Source: Frankiales bacterium
GTDB taxonomy: Bacteria; Actinomycetota; Actinomycetes; Mycobacteriales; SCTD01
Length of the DNA stretch: 38,862 nt
Assembly: GCA_025965475.1 (NCBI GenBank)
Contig: JAOPWV010000011.1
Location: forward strand, 1-38,862
Direction: 5' to 3'
Below are positions 8,221 to 16,599 of the stretch, in pieces. Made by a program: the position numbers and the translations under genes. Under the pieces are notes generated by a model. The model was not told the DNA's origin, did not search any database, and saw nothing but the letters and a program-made list of their open reading frames with translations. Positions within the stretch are counted from its first letter, which is position 1. Each line of letters begins with the position of its first letter.

Positions 8221-8727
8221 ATGCCCGCACCGCTTTTCCATGTCGTCGGCGAGGTCGAGCAGCACGTCGCGGAGGCGGGCTGGGACCAGCCGCCTCAGCT
8301 GTTCGCGCTGGTCGACACCGAGGAGCTGCTGCGGGCCGAGCCCCAGCTGGCCGGCACCATGGGCCTGGTCGCCGCCGTCCCCGGTGGCCTCACCCCGATC
8401 GCGCAGGAGCCACTGGCCGAGGGGCCGCTCGACGAGGCGCTGGCCGGAATCGTGTTCGGGACAGAGGTGCTGGGGGTGGTGCTGGTCCACGAGGTCGTCG
8501 TCCTGCCGCCGGCGGCGGAGGCGGCCGTCGGCGAGGCCGACCCGGTGGAGTACGCCGCCACGCACCCCGACCGCCGGGAGGTGCGGATGGTCGTCGGCGT
8601 GCTGCGTGACGGATCCCGCGAGGCGGTGCTGCGCCTGCGCGCCGGTTCGGACGGCGAGGACGACCGGCTCAGCGGACCCGATCTGGCGCCGGCGCTGGCG
8701 GACGCGCTGCTCGCGACCCTGGACTGA
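8221..8727 (+). CDS. PPA1309 family protein
   Basis: 168 aa acidic soluble protein recognised as the PPA1309 family, a set of actinobacterial proteins of unknown function that typically sits next to the UPF0182 and PDZ-protease genes, as here. Recognisable segments are the start (FHVVGEVEQHVAEAGWDQPP), the QLFALVDTEELL helix and the later DRREVRMVVGVLRDGSR strand region. The ATG at 8221 is preceded by CACAAT at -12 to -7, so the mRNA may be leaderless. The 3' end overlaps the 3' end of the convergent histidine kinase by 59 nt, so both C-termini are encoded by the same DNA. Confidence 0.85.
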   Translation: MPAPLFHVVGEVEQHVAEAGWDQPPQLFALVDTEELLRAEPQLAGTMGLVAAVPGGLTPIAQEPLAEGPLDEALAGIVFGTEVLGVVLVHEVVVLPPAAEAAVGEADPVEYAATHPDRREVRMVVGVLRDGSREAVLRLRAGSDGEDDRLSGPDLAPALADALLATLD

Positions 8728-11395
8728 CAGGCTCGTCGGACAGCGGCAGGTCCAGCCCGAACTCCGAGCCTCGGCCGACGGCCGACGTGAACGACAGCGG
8801 GAAGCCGGCCTGGTCAGCAAGCCGTCGTACGAACGACAGGCCGAGGCCGAGGCCGCCGACCCGCCGGGTGGCGGACCCGTCCACCTGCTCGAACGACGTG
8901 AACAGCGTGCGCCGGTCGTCCTCGGCGATGCCCGGGCCCGCATCGCGCACCGCCACGCGCACCGCGCCGCCGTTCAGCCGCGCGGTGAGGGTGATGGCGG
9001 TCCCCTGCGGCGTGTACTTCACCGCGTTGTCGATCAGCTCGTCGAGAGCCTTGCCCACCCAGGTCGGATCCACCATCACCGGGGGCAGCCCCGCCGACAG
9101 CCGCCGGGTCAGATCGGCCGCCCGGGCAGGGGCCTTCGCGCGCCAGGCGGCGAGCCGCCCGTCCACCAGCTCCTGCACGGCCACCGGCCGAGGGCTGACG
9201 GTGACCCGGCCGGCCTCGATCGCGGCCACGTCGACCAGCAGGTCGACCACCCGGCCCATCCGCAGGCTCTCGTCGCGGATGGTCGTCGCGAAGGCCGTCA
9301 CCTTCTCCGGCTCGAGGTCCGGGCGGGCGAGCAGGATCTCGGCGTAACCGCGGATGGGGGTGAGCGGCGTCCTGAGCTCGTGGCTCACGTTGGACAGGAA
9401 CTCGGTCTTCATCCGCTCGACCTCGCGCTCCCGGGTCGTGTCGCGCAGCACGAGGACGACGCCGTCGCCGCTGTCGAGCGGCGCCAACGCGACTCGCACC
9501 GGCACGGTCCCCTCGCCATCGGGTGCACCGCCCCGGTGCACCTCCCCCGCGGCGTCGAGCAGCCGGAGCGAGGGCACCGCCAGGGCGGTACCCGCGGCGT
9601 CACGTACGTCGACCACGTCGCCGAGCGGACGCCCGACCGCCTGCTCCGCGGAGGCGAGGCCGACCATCGCCAGGGCCGCCGGGTTGATGCTCGTGACCCG
9701 GCCCTCGGCGTCGGTGGCCACCAGGCCGTCGGACATGGAGGTGAGAACGGTCTGCAGGCGGGCCGCCGAGGACCGCAGGTCGTCGGTGAGCCGGGCCAGC
9801 GAACCGGTCATCGCGTCGAACGTCCTCGCCAGCGTCCCCACCTCGTCGGGGCTGGCGACGGCGGCCGTCACCGTCAGGTCGCCGCGAGCCACCCGGTTGG
9901 CCGCCGAGGTCAGCCGCCGTACCGGCTCCACCGTCCGCCGGCCCAGCAGGACCGCCAGGCCGCCGACCAGGGCGGTGGCCAGCAGCGCCGTGACGAGCAG
10001 GGCACGCAGGGCGTCGCGCTGGGCGGCCAGGGCGACCTTCGCGTCTCGCGACACCGCGATCACCCCGACCGGCTGTCCCGATCCACTGAGCACCGGCGCG
10101 AAGTGCACCGTGGGCCGCGCGCCCTGGGCCGGCACGGTCGTACCGGCGTCGGGCAGGCCCTGGCGCACACCGGCTGCGGTGGCGATCTGCGCGAGGCCGC
10201 GCCGCTGCCCCGCCGGCAGGTTGCTCGCCACGATCCGGCCGTCGATGAGGAACGACAGGCCGTACTCACCGCCGGCGTCGATGTCGTTGGTCGTGTAGGT
10301 GTCGTCGAGGCGGACGCCGTAGACGACGGCCGACGTGGGCGCGACCGGCCGGTCGACCGCCACGGCGACCACCGCCAGTCGCGGCGTCGACCCCACCAGT
10401 CGGACGCTGTCGGTCGGGACCTCGTTGAGCCGGACCGTACTGGCGAAGACCGCCTCGAGGGCCGGGTCCTGGGCCAGTCCGAGCGCCTCCGACGGGCTCA
10501 ACGGCGAGCGCCCGCCGAGTCGCTGGGTCCGCCCGTCGCGGGTCACCCGGACCACGAAGTCGCCGGTCGTCTCCCCGCTGGTGAACTGCTCGAGCGCCTG
10601 CTGGCACTGCCCGGCCGTGCAGGCCCGGGCGGCGATCGGAGCGAAGATCCGGGCCGCGTCCGCGACCCGGGTGACGTTCGCGACCCGGTCCCGGGTCGCG
10701 TCCTCGACCAGCACGTTGGACTGGCGTTGGAACGACGACACCACGACCGTGCCGACGACACCGACCGCGGCGACGGCCATCGCCAGGACACCACCGAGGA
10801 CCGCGGCCCCGACCTTGGCCAGCAGGCTGCGGCGGGCCAGGAGCACCAGGGCGACGAGGAGTGCGACCGCGCACAGCCCGCGCAGCGCGATCACGGCCAG
10901 CGCGCCGCGGGCGCTGCCGTCCGCCAGCGGTGCTGCGGCGCCGGCAGCCGCCGCGGCGAGCAGCCCCACGGCCAGCAGCGCCCCGGCCAGATCGCGCCGC
11001 GTACGCACTGACGCCACGGCGGCAAGCAGGCCGCACGCTCCGACGAGCCAGGCGGCTGCCGGGGTCGACCCGAGCGGGACGACGACGCCGGCCAGCGCGG
11101 CCGGCGGCGTGAGCGTCCGCCGCCGGGCGGGAGCGAGCGCACCGGCGTACAGCCCGGCCCCGAGGAGGACCGCACCGGCGGCCCGGCCGAGGGCGAGGGC
11201 GTCCGAGGTGGACGTGCCGAACTGCAGGGCCGTCCGGATCTCGACGACCGCGAGGACGAGGCAGCCGGCGGCGACCAGCAGTGCGCCGTGCCGGCCCCGG
11301 CGCAGGGCGAGCGCCGCACCACCGAGGGTGGCCCAGGCAGTGACCAGCAGCAGCTGGACGGCGCCGAGGAGTGCGAACGGGACCCCGGCCTCCAT
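8669..11395 (-). CDS. Large membrane sensor histidine kinase (dCACHE-like sensor, HAMP, PAS, HisKA, HATPase)
   Basis: 908 aa. The N-terminal part (about 1-230) has roughly eight hydrophobic helices. A 240-residue extracytoplasmic region follows (with CTAGQC, about 258-263), closed by another helix (about 475-500), a HAMP linker (VEPVRRLTSAANRVARGDL), a PAS domain (about 545-650), and the kinase core: H-box SNVSHELRTPLTPIRGYA with His672, N-box DELIDNAVKYTP (Asn about 790), G1 DAGPG (about 818) and G2 GLGLGL (about 848). All catalytic motifs look intact. It should autophosphorylate in response to an external or membrane signal, but no response regulator lies nearby. It follows the PDZ-protease gene by 35 nt, so it is probably co-transcribed with it. 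Confidence 0.92.
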   Translation of the reverse strand: MEAGVPFALLGAVQLLLVTAWATLGGAALALRRGRHGALLVAAGCLVLAVVEIRTALQFGTSTSDALALGRAAGAVLLGAGLYAGALAPARRRTLTPPAALAGVVVPLGSTPAAAWLVGACGLLAAVASVRTRRDLAGALLAVGLLAAAAAGAAAPLADGSARGALAVIALRGLCAVALLVALVLLARRSLLAKVGAAVLGGVLAMAVAAVGVVGTVVVSSFQRQSNVLVEDATRDRVANVTRVADAARIFAPIAARACTAGQCQQALEQFTSGETTGDFVVRVTRDGRTQRLGGRSPLSPSEALGLAQDPALEAVFASTVRLNEVPTDSVRLVGSTPRLAVVAVAVDRPVAPTSAVVYGVRLDDTYTTNDIDAGGEYGLSFLIDGRIVASNLPAGQRRGLAQIATAAGVRQGLPDAGTTVPAQGARPTVHFAPVLSGSGQPVGVIAVSRDAKVALAAQRDALRALLVTALLATALVGGLAVLLGRRTVEPVRRLTSAANRVARGDLTVTAAVASPDEVGTLARTFDAMTGSLARLTDDLRSSAARLQTVLTSMSDGLVATDAEGRVTSINPAALAMVGLASAEQAVGRPLGDVVDVRDAAGTALAVPSLRLLDAAGEVHRGGAPDGEGTVPVRVALAPLDSGDGVVLVLRDTTREREVERMKTEFLSNVSHELRTPLTPIRGYAEILLARPDLEPEKVTAFATTIRDESLRMGRVVDLLVDVAAIEAGRVTVSPRPVAVQELVDGRLAAWRAKAPARAADLTRRLSAGLPPVMVDPTWVGKALDELIDNAVKYTPQGTAITLTARLNGGAVRVAVRDAGPGIAEDDRRTLFTSFEQVDGSATRRVGGLGLGLSFVRRLADQAGFPLSFTSAVGRGSEFGLDLPLSDEPVSPGSRAARPPAPAPDRVR

Positions 11396-11430
11396 GCGCG
11401 GAGTCTAGGAGTGCGCGGCCGCCATGCGGG

Positions 11431-12471
11431 TCAGCTCGCGCATCCCGTCGTGGCGGCGCCGCTGTGGAGCCGGCCGAGCTCGGACAGGGCGCTCTTGAAC
11501 GTGCTGACCTTGACCAGCCGCAGGCCGGCCGGCGGTGACGACAGCGCCTCCGCGCAGTTGGCCGCCGGCACCAGGAAGATCGTGGCGCCCTTCTCGCGGG
11601 CCCCGATGAGCTTCTGCTGGATGCCGCCGATGGGTCCGACCACCCCGGCGGCGTCGATGGTGCCGGTCCCGGCGATGAACCGGCCGTCGGTGAGGGACCC
11701 GGGCTGGAGCTTGTCGTAGATGCCGAGGGCGAACATCAGCCCGGCGCTCGGGCCGCCCACGTCGGTCAGGCTGATCGTCACCTTCACCGGCGACTCGGAC
11801 CGCTCGCGGGTCTCCACCCCGATCACCGGCCGGACGGTGCCGTCGGCGCCGGTCGCCGACGCGGTCGTCAGCGTGACCTCGGCGGTCCGACCGCCGCGCA
11901 GATAGGTCAGTCGGACCGTGTGGCCGGGGCTCCGCTTGCCGATGAGGGTGCGCAGCTGGGCAGCGTCCGTGACCGCCGTACCGTCCACCGCGACCAGCTC
12001 GTCGCCGGCCTGAAGCTTGCCGTTCGCCGGCGCGGTCGGCTCGACCTTGGTGACCTCGACGTGCACCTTGCCGAGCCCGAGCTCCCGCAGAGCCGCACTG
12101 GTGGCGCTGTCCTGAGACTGGCGCATCGCGGCGGCGTCGAGCTTGCGCACCTCACCGTCGGTCTGATCCGGCGGGAAGATGACGTCCCGCGGGACGACGG
12201 CCAGGTCGTGCTGGAACCAGCCACGCAGCGCCTGCGCGAGCGTCAGGCTGGGCACGACGCTGATCGTCGTCATGTTCAGGTGGCCGGTGTGGGTGTACGT
12301 CGGGCGCCCGACGATGGAGATGACCGGCTTGCCGGTGTCGTCCTTGGACAGCGTGTCGTACGACGGCCCGGGGGCCAGCGCGACGTAAGGCACCTTGGCC
12401 ACGGCGACGACGAGCACCATCCCGACCGCCAAGAGGCTGGCGAGCAGCAGGGTCAGGGTGCGCCGGGACAC
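11431..12471 (-). CDS. YlbL-type PDZ/Lon (S16) membrane protease
   Basis: 346 aa. A single N-terminal helix (about 6-28, signal anchor) is followed by VALAPGPSYDTL, typical of YlbL. A PDZ domain occupies about 130-205 (KLQAGDELVAVDG), then a Lon-like S16 peptidase domain. The catalytic dyad is visible: Ser242 in GGPSAG and Lys287 in QQKLIGAREKGA, 45 residues apart as in Lon. Family members are membrane-anchored proteases acting outside the membrane; substrates in actinobacteria are not established. This is the counterpart of Rv3194c. It is the fourth gene of a probable minus-strand operon and is followed after 35 nt by a histidine kinase, which suggests envelope surveillance by inference only. 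Confidence 0.94.
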   Translation of the reverse strand: MSRRTLTLLLASLLAVGMVLVVAVAKVPYVALAPGPSYDTLSKDDTGKPVISIVGRPTYTHTGHLNMTTISVVPSLTLAQALRGWFQHDLAVVPRDVIFPPDQTDGEVRKLDAAAMRQSQDSATSAALRELGLGKVHVEVTKVEPTAPANGKLQAGDELVAVDGTAVTDAAQLRTLIGKRSPGHTVRLTYLRGGRTAEVTLTTASATGADGTVRPVIGVETRERSESPVKVTISLTDVGGPSAGLMFALGIYDKLQPGSLTDGRFIAGTGTIDAAGVVGPIGGIQQKLIGAREKGATIFLVPAANCAEALSSPPAGLRLVKVSTFKSALSELGRLHSGAATTGCAS

Positions 12472-12509
12472 GTTCCGAGCGTAATGGCCTGTCGCGCGGG
12501 GACCCGGGA

Positions 12510-12704
12510 CTAGCGGGCCTTGGCGGGCTTGTCGGCGCGCGGCGCGGGCACCGGCGCGGTCATCGCCTGCCGGAAGCGGTCGTAGGCCTCGACCGAGTCG
12601 ATCGCCTCGACCGGGCCACGGGTCCGGCTGCTCCAGGACGTCCAGGCGATGGCGCCGAGGGTCGCCAACGGAACGGGCGACAGCCAGATCAGCCAGGCAG
12701 GCAT
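12510..12704 (-). CDS. Small single-helix membrane protein
   Basis: 64 aa. One hydrophobic helix (about 3-24, containing PAWLIWLSPVPLATLGAIAW) is followed by a charged cytoplasmic tail with the segment RTRGPVEAIDSVEAYDRFRQA. I know similar small proteins beside MoaE and the PDZ protease in other actinobacteria but no function. It lies 67 nt downstream of moaE and 38 nt upstream of the PDZ-protease gene, in the same direction. A membrane-protein partner role is conceivable but unsupported. Confidence 0.75.
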   Translation of the reverse strand: MPAWLIWLSPVPLATLGAIAWTSWSSRTRGPVEAIDSVEAYDRFRQAMTAPVPAPRADKPAKAR

Positions 12705-12771
12705 CCGGTTCTCCGGGGGATCGAAGGCGGACGTGAGGACGCGGCCACTGTAACCCCGGGATGCCCGACTT

Positions 12772-13197
12772 CTACGGTGATCCGACCCACTCCTGGTCGC
12801 CTTCGCGGAACACCTGCCGCTTCCAGATCGGCGTCTGCTCCTTGAGGTCGTCGATCAGCCGCCGGGCCGCCTCGAACGCCTGCCCGCGATGCGCGGCGGA
12901 CGCCGCCACGACGACGGCGATGTCACCGACCGCAAGGAGCCCGGTGCGGTGCACCGCGGCCAGCGCGCGGACCGGCAGATCCGCCGCGACCGCCTCCGCG
13001 ACCCGGCGGAGCGCCGCCTCCGCATCGGGGTGGGCGACGTACTCCAGCTCGGTGACGTCGCGGCCACCGTCGGAGTCCCGGACCAGGCCGGTGAACGAGA
13101 CGACACCCCCGGCACCGGCGTCCTCGACGGCAGCGAGCACCTCCGCCACGTCGAGCGGGGTGTCGCGCAGGGCCAGCAGGCGTACGACATCAGGCAC
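12772..13197 (-). CDS. moaE: Molybdopterin synthase catalytic subunit MoaE
   Basis: 141 aa, standard MoaE length. It transfers sulfur from MoaD thiocarboxylate onto precursor Z (cPMP) to make molybdopterin. Visible features: VVSFTGLVR with Arg40, HRTGLLAVGDIAVVVA (about 83-98), the AAHRGQAFEAARRLIDDLKE helix, and Lys119 and Lys126 in DDLKEQTPIWKR, corresponding to the two catalytic lysines of the E. coli enzyme. No moaD or other moa gene is in the window, so MoaE acts with partners encoded elsewhere. It is 9 nt after the epimerase gene stop, in a probable operon. Confidence 0.95.
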   Translation of the reverse strand: MPDVVRLLALRDTPLDVAEVLAAVEDAGAGGVVSFTGLVRDSDGGRDVTELEYVAHPDAEAALRRVAEAVAADLPVRALAAVHRTGLLAVGDIAVVVAASAAHRGQAFEAARRLIDDLKEQTPIWKRQVFREGDQEWVGSP

Positions 13198-13206
13198 GGG
13201 CAGAGA

Positions 13207-14256
13207 TTAGAGCCCGCGACGCCGGCGGCGCGTCTGGCGGACCAAAGCGGCGGTTCCGAGCAGCGCGACCGTGGCCCCGGCCGCGGTGTACGCGGCGGTC
13301 CGGCTGTCCCCCGTGCGGGCCGCCAGATGCGCACGCAGGGCCGCCTCGTTCGTCCACATCGGGGCCCAGCCGGCCGCGCGGAGCCGTTCGCTGGAGACGA
13401 CGAGTGGGGCCTGCAGGTGGTCGAGCTCGCGCGGCGATCCGGTCGTGACGCCGAGCCGGTACAGCCGCTCGGCGGTGCTGACCGCCACGCCGGCCGGGAG
13501 CGCCACGCGCCGCTTGCCGCTCAGCTCCTCCACCACCGTCTGGGGCAACCATCCCTCGCAGGCCACCGTCGCCGGCCCGTCGACCTCCCCGACCGCGGCC
13601 AGTTCGAGGGCGGACAGCAGGTCGTCGGTGTGACACAGCTGCCAGAGCGGCTCGATCCCCCGGACCGCGAGCAGCCGCGGCGAGGACAGCTGGCGCAGCA
13701 TCGTCCCGTCGTACGCCGGACCCAGCGCACCCCCGACGAGGGTGGCCGGCCGCAGGATCGTCACCTCCAGTCCGGTGCGGACCGCGTGGGCGGCGAGCCG
13801 CTCGACCTCGACGTGGTCGCCGACGAGACCGTCGTCGGGCTCGGCCCGCAGCGGCGCGCCGTCAGGGAGGGGAACCGGGGTGCCCGGCAGCGCGCCGTAC
13901 ACCTCCGCGGACGTCACGAGCACGGCCCGGACGACACCGGCGAGACGGGCAGCCTCCAGCAGCGCCGCGGTGCCGCGGACGTTGAGCGCCCGGCGCACGG
14001 TGCCGTCGAGCCCGCCGTCGTACGTCGTCGCGAGGTGGACCACCGTGGTCACGCCGGCCAGCCGGTCGGCCAGCAGCGGATCGCGGACATCGGCGGTCCG
14101 CCAGGTGACGCCCTCGGTCCGGCCGGCAGCCGCGTCGACGCCGATCAGGCCGCCGAGATCGTCGCGCCGGGCCAGCCGCTCCAGGAGGGCCTGGCCGAGC
14201 CCTCCGGCCGCGCCGGTCACGGCAACGACCGGACGCGTTCGCCGACGGCGGATCAC
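13207..14256 (-). CDS. NAD-dependent epimerase/dehydratase (extended SDR family)
   Basis: About 349 aa. The N-terminal Rossmann motif PVVAVTGAAGGLGQALL is at about 9-25, followed by a negatively charged cofactor-binding region and LATTYDG; SAEVYG corresponds to the extended-SDR active-site strand, although the usual YXXXK is not clear, so catalytic activity is doubtful. The C-terminus ends in a hydrophobic helix (about 315-338, ATVALLGTAALV) and a basic tail, suggesting membrane attachment. The start is taken as the GTG at 14256; GTG codons at 14259 and 14298 are also in frame. It is first in the minus-strand run with moaE and the PDZ protease. The substrate is unknown. Confidence 0.85.
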   Translation of the reverse strand: MIRRRRTRPVVAVTGAAGGLGQALLERLARRDDLGGLIGVDAAAGRTEGVTWRTADVRDPLLADRLAGVTTVVHLATTYDGGLDGTVRRALNVRGTAALLEAARLAGVVRAVLVTSAEVYGALPGTPVPLPDGAPLRAEPDDGLVGDHVEVERLAAHAVRTGLEVTILRPATLVGGALGPAYDGTMLRQLSSPRLLAVRGIEPLWQLCHTDDLLSALELAAVGEVDGPATVACEGWLPQTVVEELSGKRRVALPAGVAVSTAERLYRLGVTTGSPRELDHLQAPLVVSSERLRAAGWAPMWTNEAALRAHLAARTGDSRTAAYTAAGATVALLGTAALVRQTRRRRRGL

Positions 14257-14285
14257 CACGGCATGCCCTGGGGCGCCAACAGGGT

Positions 14286-14291
14286 TAGCGT
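14286..14291 (+). promoter_or_regulatory. -10 box of the DUF2342 metalloprotease gene
   Basis: TAGCGT, a TANNNT element, lies 24 nt upstream of the GTG start at 14316. A start site near 14298 would leave an 18-nt leader carrying the GGGAGC Shine-Dalgarno. No convincing -35 was found. Confidence 0.4.
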
Positions 14292-14315
14292 GGACCACAT
14301 GCCTGGGAGCACGAC

Positions 14316-15656
14316 GTGACGCGCCCTCCGTTCGGCTTCGGGCCGTCCGGCCGTCCCGACGAGCCCGAGGACGGGGACGGCGGCGACGACCCGTTCGGCC
14401 TGTCCGCCCTGTTCGGCGCGGGCGCGGGCGGCGGCGACCTGCTCGCCCAGCTCACCTCGCTCATGTCCTGGAGCGGCGGCCCGGTCAACTGGGACCTCGC
14501 CACCCAGGTCGCGACGACCGCCGCCAAGGAGCACGACCGGGCAGCGACGGCCGAGGAGGCGCGCGCCGTGGCCGACGCCTGTCGACTCGCCGACCTGTGG
14601 CTCGAACCCCTGACCACGCTCCCGGGTTCCGGCGGCGAAGGTCAGGCCTGGACGCGGGTGGGCTGGATCGAGACGACCCTGCCGGTCTGGCGCCAGCTCG
14701 TCGACCCGGTCGCCGGGCGCGTCGTCGCCGCGATGGCCGGGGCGATGGAGAAGGGCCTGCAGGGCGGGTTCGGCGGCGCCGTGCCCCCCGAGATGATGGG
14801 CATGCTCGCCGGCGCCGGTCCCCTCAAGGGAGTCATGGAGCAGATGGGCGGTCTGGTCTTCGGCGCCCAGGTCGGTCAGGCCCTGGGCGCGCTGGCCGCG
14901 GAGGTCCTCGCCTCCACCGACATCGGGCTGCCCCTCGGTGACCCCGGCCGGCCCGCACTGCTCCCCGCCAACATCGCCGAGTTCTCGCAGGGACTCGAGG
15001 TCCCCGAGGACGAGGTGCGGCTCTACCTCGCGCTGCGCGAGAGCGCGCACCAACGGCTGTTCGCCCACGTCCCGTGGCTCAAGTCCCACCTGTTCGACGC
15101 GGTCGACGCCTACGCGCGCGGCATAGAGGTCGACCCGGCCGCGATCGAGCGGGCCGTCGAGTCGATCGACCCGGGTGACCCGGAGAGCCTGCAGCGGGCG
15201 ATGGGCGAGGGCGTGTTCGACCTGCAGCCGACACCGGCCCAGGAGGCGGCGCTGGCGCGGCTCGAGACCGCGCTCGCGCTCGTCGAGGGCTGGGTGGACG
15301 CGGTCGTGGACGCCGCAGCCCAGGGCACGCTGTCGTCGGCCGCCGCGCTGCGCGAGACGGTGCGTCGCCGCCGCGCCTCGGGCGGGCCGGCCGAGCAGAC
15401 CTTCGCCACGCTCGTCGGCCTGCAGCTGCGTCCGCGCCGGCTGCGGGAGGCGGCGGCCCTGTGGGCCGCGGTCGCGGAAGCCCGTGGCATCGAGGGCCGG
15501 GACGCGCTGTGGGCACACCCCGACCTGCTGCCCGGGCCGGACGACCTCGACGACCCGGCCGGCTTCATCGCCCGGACGGGAGCGGGCGGCTCGGGATCCC
15601 ACCAGGACAGCGGCGTCGACTGGGACGCCGAGCTCCGGGGACTCGGGGACTCCTAG
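14316..15656 (+). CDS. Zinc-dependent metalloprotease-like protein (DUF2342 / zincin-like)
   Basis: 446 aa. A Gly/Asp-rich N-terminus is followed by the family segment SLMSWSGGPVNWDLATQVA (about 48-66), VGWIETTLPVWRQLVDPVA (about 113-131), and LRESAHQRLFAHVPWLK (about 240-256), the conserved motif that led to a zincin assignment. The classic HEXXH is not present, so peptidase activity is an assumption. These proteins are near-universal in actinobacteria; this is the counterpart of Rv3195, and its position next to the ABC1-kinase block matches. The GTG start has GGGAGC 8 nt upstream. It is divergent from the epimerase gene with only about 60 bp between the starts. Confidence 0.87.
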   Translation: MTRPPFGFGPSGRPDEPEDGDGGDDPFGLSALFGAGAGGGDLLAQLTSLMSWSGGPVNWDLATQVATTAAKEHDRAATAEEARAVADACRLADLWLEPLTTLPGSGGEGQAWTRVGWIETTLPVWRQLVDPVAGRVVAAMAGAMEKGLQGGFGGAVPPEMMGMLAGAGPLKGVMEQMGGLVFGAQVGQALGALAAEVLASTDIGLPLGDPGRPALLPANIAEFSQGLEVPEDEVRLYLALRESAHQRLFAHVPWLKSHLFDAVDAYARGIEVDPAAIERAVESIDPGDPESLQRAMGEGVFDLQPTPAQEAALARLETALALVEGWVDAVVDAAAQGTLSSAAALRETVRRRRASGGPAEQTFATLVGLQLRPRRLREAAALWAAVAEARGIEGRDALWAHPDLLPGPDDLDDPAGFIARTGAGGSGSHQDSGVDWDAELRGLGDS

Positions 15657-15676
15657 CCCGCCAACGACGGGGCCGC

Positions 15677-16210
15677 TCACTCGTCCGACAGGTCGAGTTG
15701 TGCCCCTGCGGCGATGCCCTCGAGGTAGCCGCGGGCCCGCTCCGTGCGCGGGTACCGGCCGACCAGCCCCCAGAAGGCCGGGTCGTGGCCGGGTTGGAGC
15801 AGGTGCGCGAGTTCGTGGACGAGCACGTAGTCGACGACCCAGTCCGGCAAGCCTTGCAGCCGGCTCGAGAGCCGGATGGTCCGGTCGGCCGGCGTGCACG
15901 ACCCCCAGCGGCCGTTCTGCCGGGTCGACCAGGTGACACTCACCGGGACCGCGCGCCCCTCGAGATAGCGCTCGGACAGCCGTCCGGCCCGCTCCTCGAG
16001 CGCCTCACGGTCCGGCGTACGCCGGGCGTCCTGCCGGGCCAGCCGCCCGACCATCTCGGCGACCCACCTGTCCTCGTCGACCTGCGACATCCGCCCGGGC
16101 AGCAGCACCACGGTGCGCCCGTCCTGCCGGTACGCCGACACCGTCCGGCGTCGCCGGTCGCTGCGCACGACCTCCACCCCGTCCGGACGGGTGCGGCGGA
16201 CCGGGGGCAT
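15677..16210 (-). CDS. YgjP-like (DUF45) metallopeptidase
   Basis: 177 aa. It contains NGRWGSC (about 99-105) and the zinc-binding HELAHLLQPGHDPAFW (about 132-147), where His132, Glu133 and His136 form HEXXH and His142 is a plausible third ligand. This is the YgjP/SprT-like minigluzincin pattern, often annotated as M48-type. Family members are predicted soluble zinc peptidases, poorly characterised. The ATG at 16210 is preferred over the GTG at 16216 because a TAGCGT box at 16218-16223 predicts a start site at 16210-16211, a near-leaderless mRNA. It converges with the DUF2342 gene, 20 nt apart. Confidence 0.9.
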   Translation of the reverse strand: MPPVRRTRPDGVEVVRSDRRRRTVSAYRQDGRTVVLLPGRMSQVDEDRWVAEMVGRLARQDARRTPDREALEERAGRLSERYLEGRAVPVSVTWSTRQNGRWGSCTPADRTIRLSSRLQGLPDWVVDYVLVHELAHLLQPGHDPAFWGLVGRYPRTERARGYLEGIAAGAQLDLSDE

Positions 16211-16328
16211 GGCCACGACGCTACGGCTTCACGCTCGGACGTCCAGATCGACGCGCCCAAGGCGCAACGGCGCCCCGGGGGTCGCCCGGCGTTTGGCCAC
16301 CGATGTATCACGGCTCCGGACTTTCTTT

Positions 16329-16470
16329 TCATCCACAGCCCGTGGAGAGCGTTTGCGCAGGTCAGGGGCCTCATGACAACGGTGTCCACAAGTTCTTGCA
16401 CAGCTGCGTCCGGCGGGTCTCCACAGGGACACGCCACCTTGTCCCCACCTCCCCCACAGGTCCGTCCACA
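16329..16470. promoter_or_regulatory. Cluster of DnaA-box-like 9-mers
   Basis: TCATCCACA (16329-16337), GTGTCCACA (16382-16390), GTCTCCACA (16417-16425) and CCGTCCACA (16462-16470) all share the TCCACA core and each is one or two bases from the DnaA consensus TTRTCCACA; TCTTGCACA (16394-16402) is weaker. All face the same way within 142 bp. No dnaA, dnaN or AT-rich unwinding region is near, so this is not oriC; it could titrate DnaA or be chance. Confidence 0.3.
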
Positions 16471-16488
16471 GGGGTACGCCGGGGGACG

Positions 16489-16518
16489 TTGACGCTGCCA
16501 GCGGCAGCCTCGTAGCGT
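16489..16518 (+). promoter_or_regulatory. Sigma70-type promoter of the S8 protease gene
   Basis: The -35 TTGACG (16489-16494) and -10 TAGCGT (16513-16518) are separated by 18 nt. The predicted start site at about 16525 leaves a 262-nt leader before the ATG at 16787. It is the best-formed plus-strand promoter in the window. Confidence 0.55.
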
Positions 16519-16524
16519 CCACGG

Positions 16525-16599
16525 CGACGGAGCCCCCGGTGCTCCGGACCCGCTCGCAAGGGGAAGGCGAGCGGATCCGGCAGCCCGGGGGCGCCGTCG
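16525..16599 (+). promoter_or_regulatory. Long structured 5' leader hairpin of the S8 protease mRNA
   Basis: Starting at the predicted +1, the RNA can fold into one nearly continuous helix: CGACGG with CCGTCG, an A/G mismatch, GCCCCCGG with CCGGGGGC, GCT with AGC flanked by single-base bulges, CCGGA with TCCGG, a C/A mismatch, and CCGCTCGC with GCGAGCGG, closed by the 9-nt loop AAGGGGAAG. That is about 30 base pairs in 75 nt. It matches no riboswitch class that I recognise. It could stabilise the mRNA, bind a protein, or, since a TTTCT follows, act as an attenuator or as a small RNA. Confidence 0.5.

Noticed and set aside
8039-11011. 990-codon plus-strand frame over PPA1309 and the histidine kinase
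   Set aside because: It shares DNA with two recognised genes on other frames and shows only Arg/Gly-rich shadow composition.
16329-16470. Chromosomal replication origin
   Set aside because: DnaA-like boxes are imperfect, there is no AT-rich unwinding region and no dnaA, dnaN or parAB genes nearby.
16525-16599. Known riboswitch (c-di-AMP/ydaO or cobalamin type)
   Set aside because: The single long helix lacks the junctions and conserved loop sequences of those classes, so I leave it as an unassigned leader structure.
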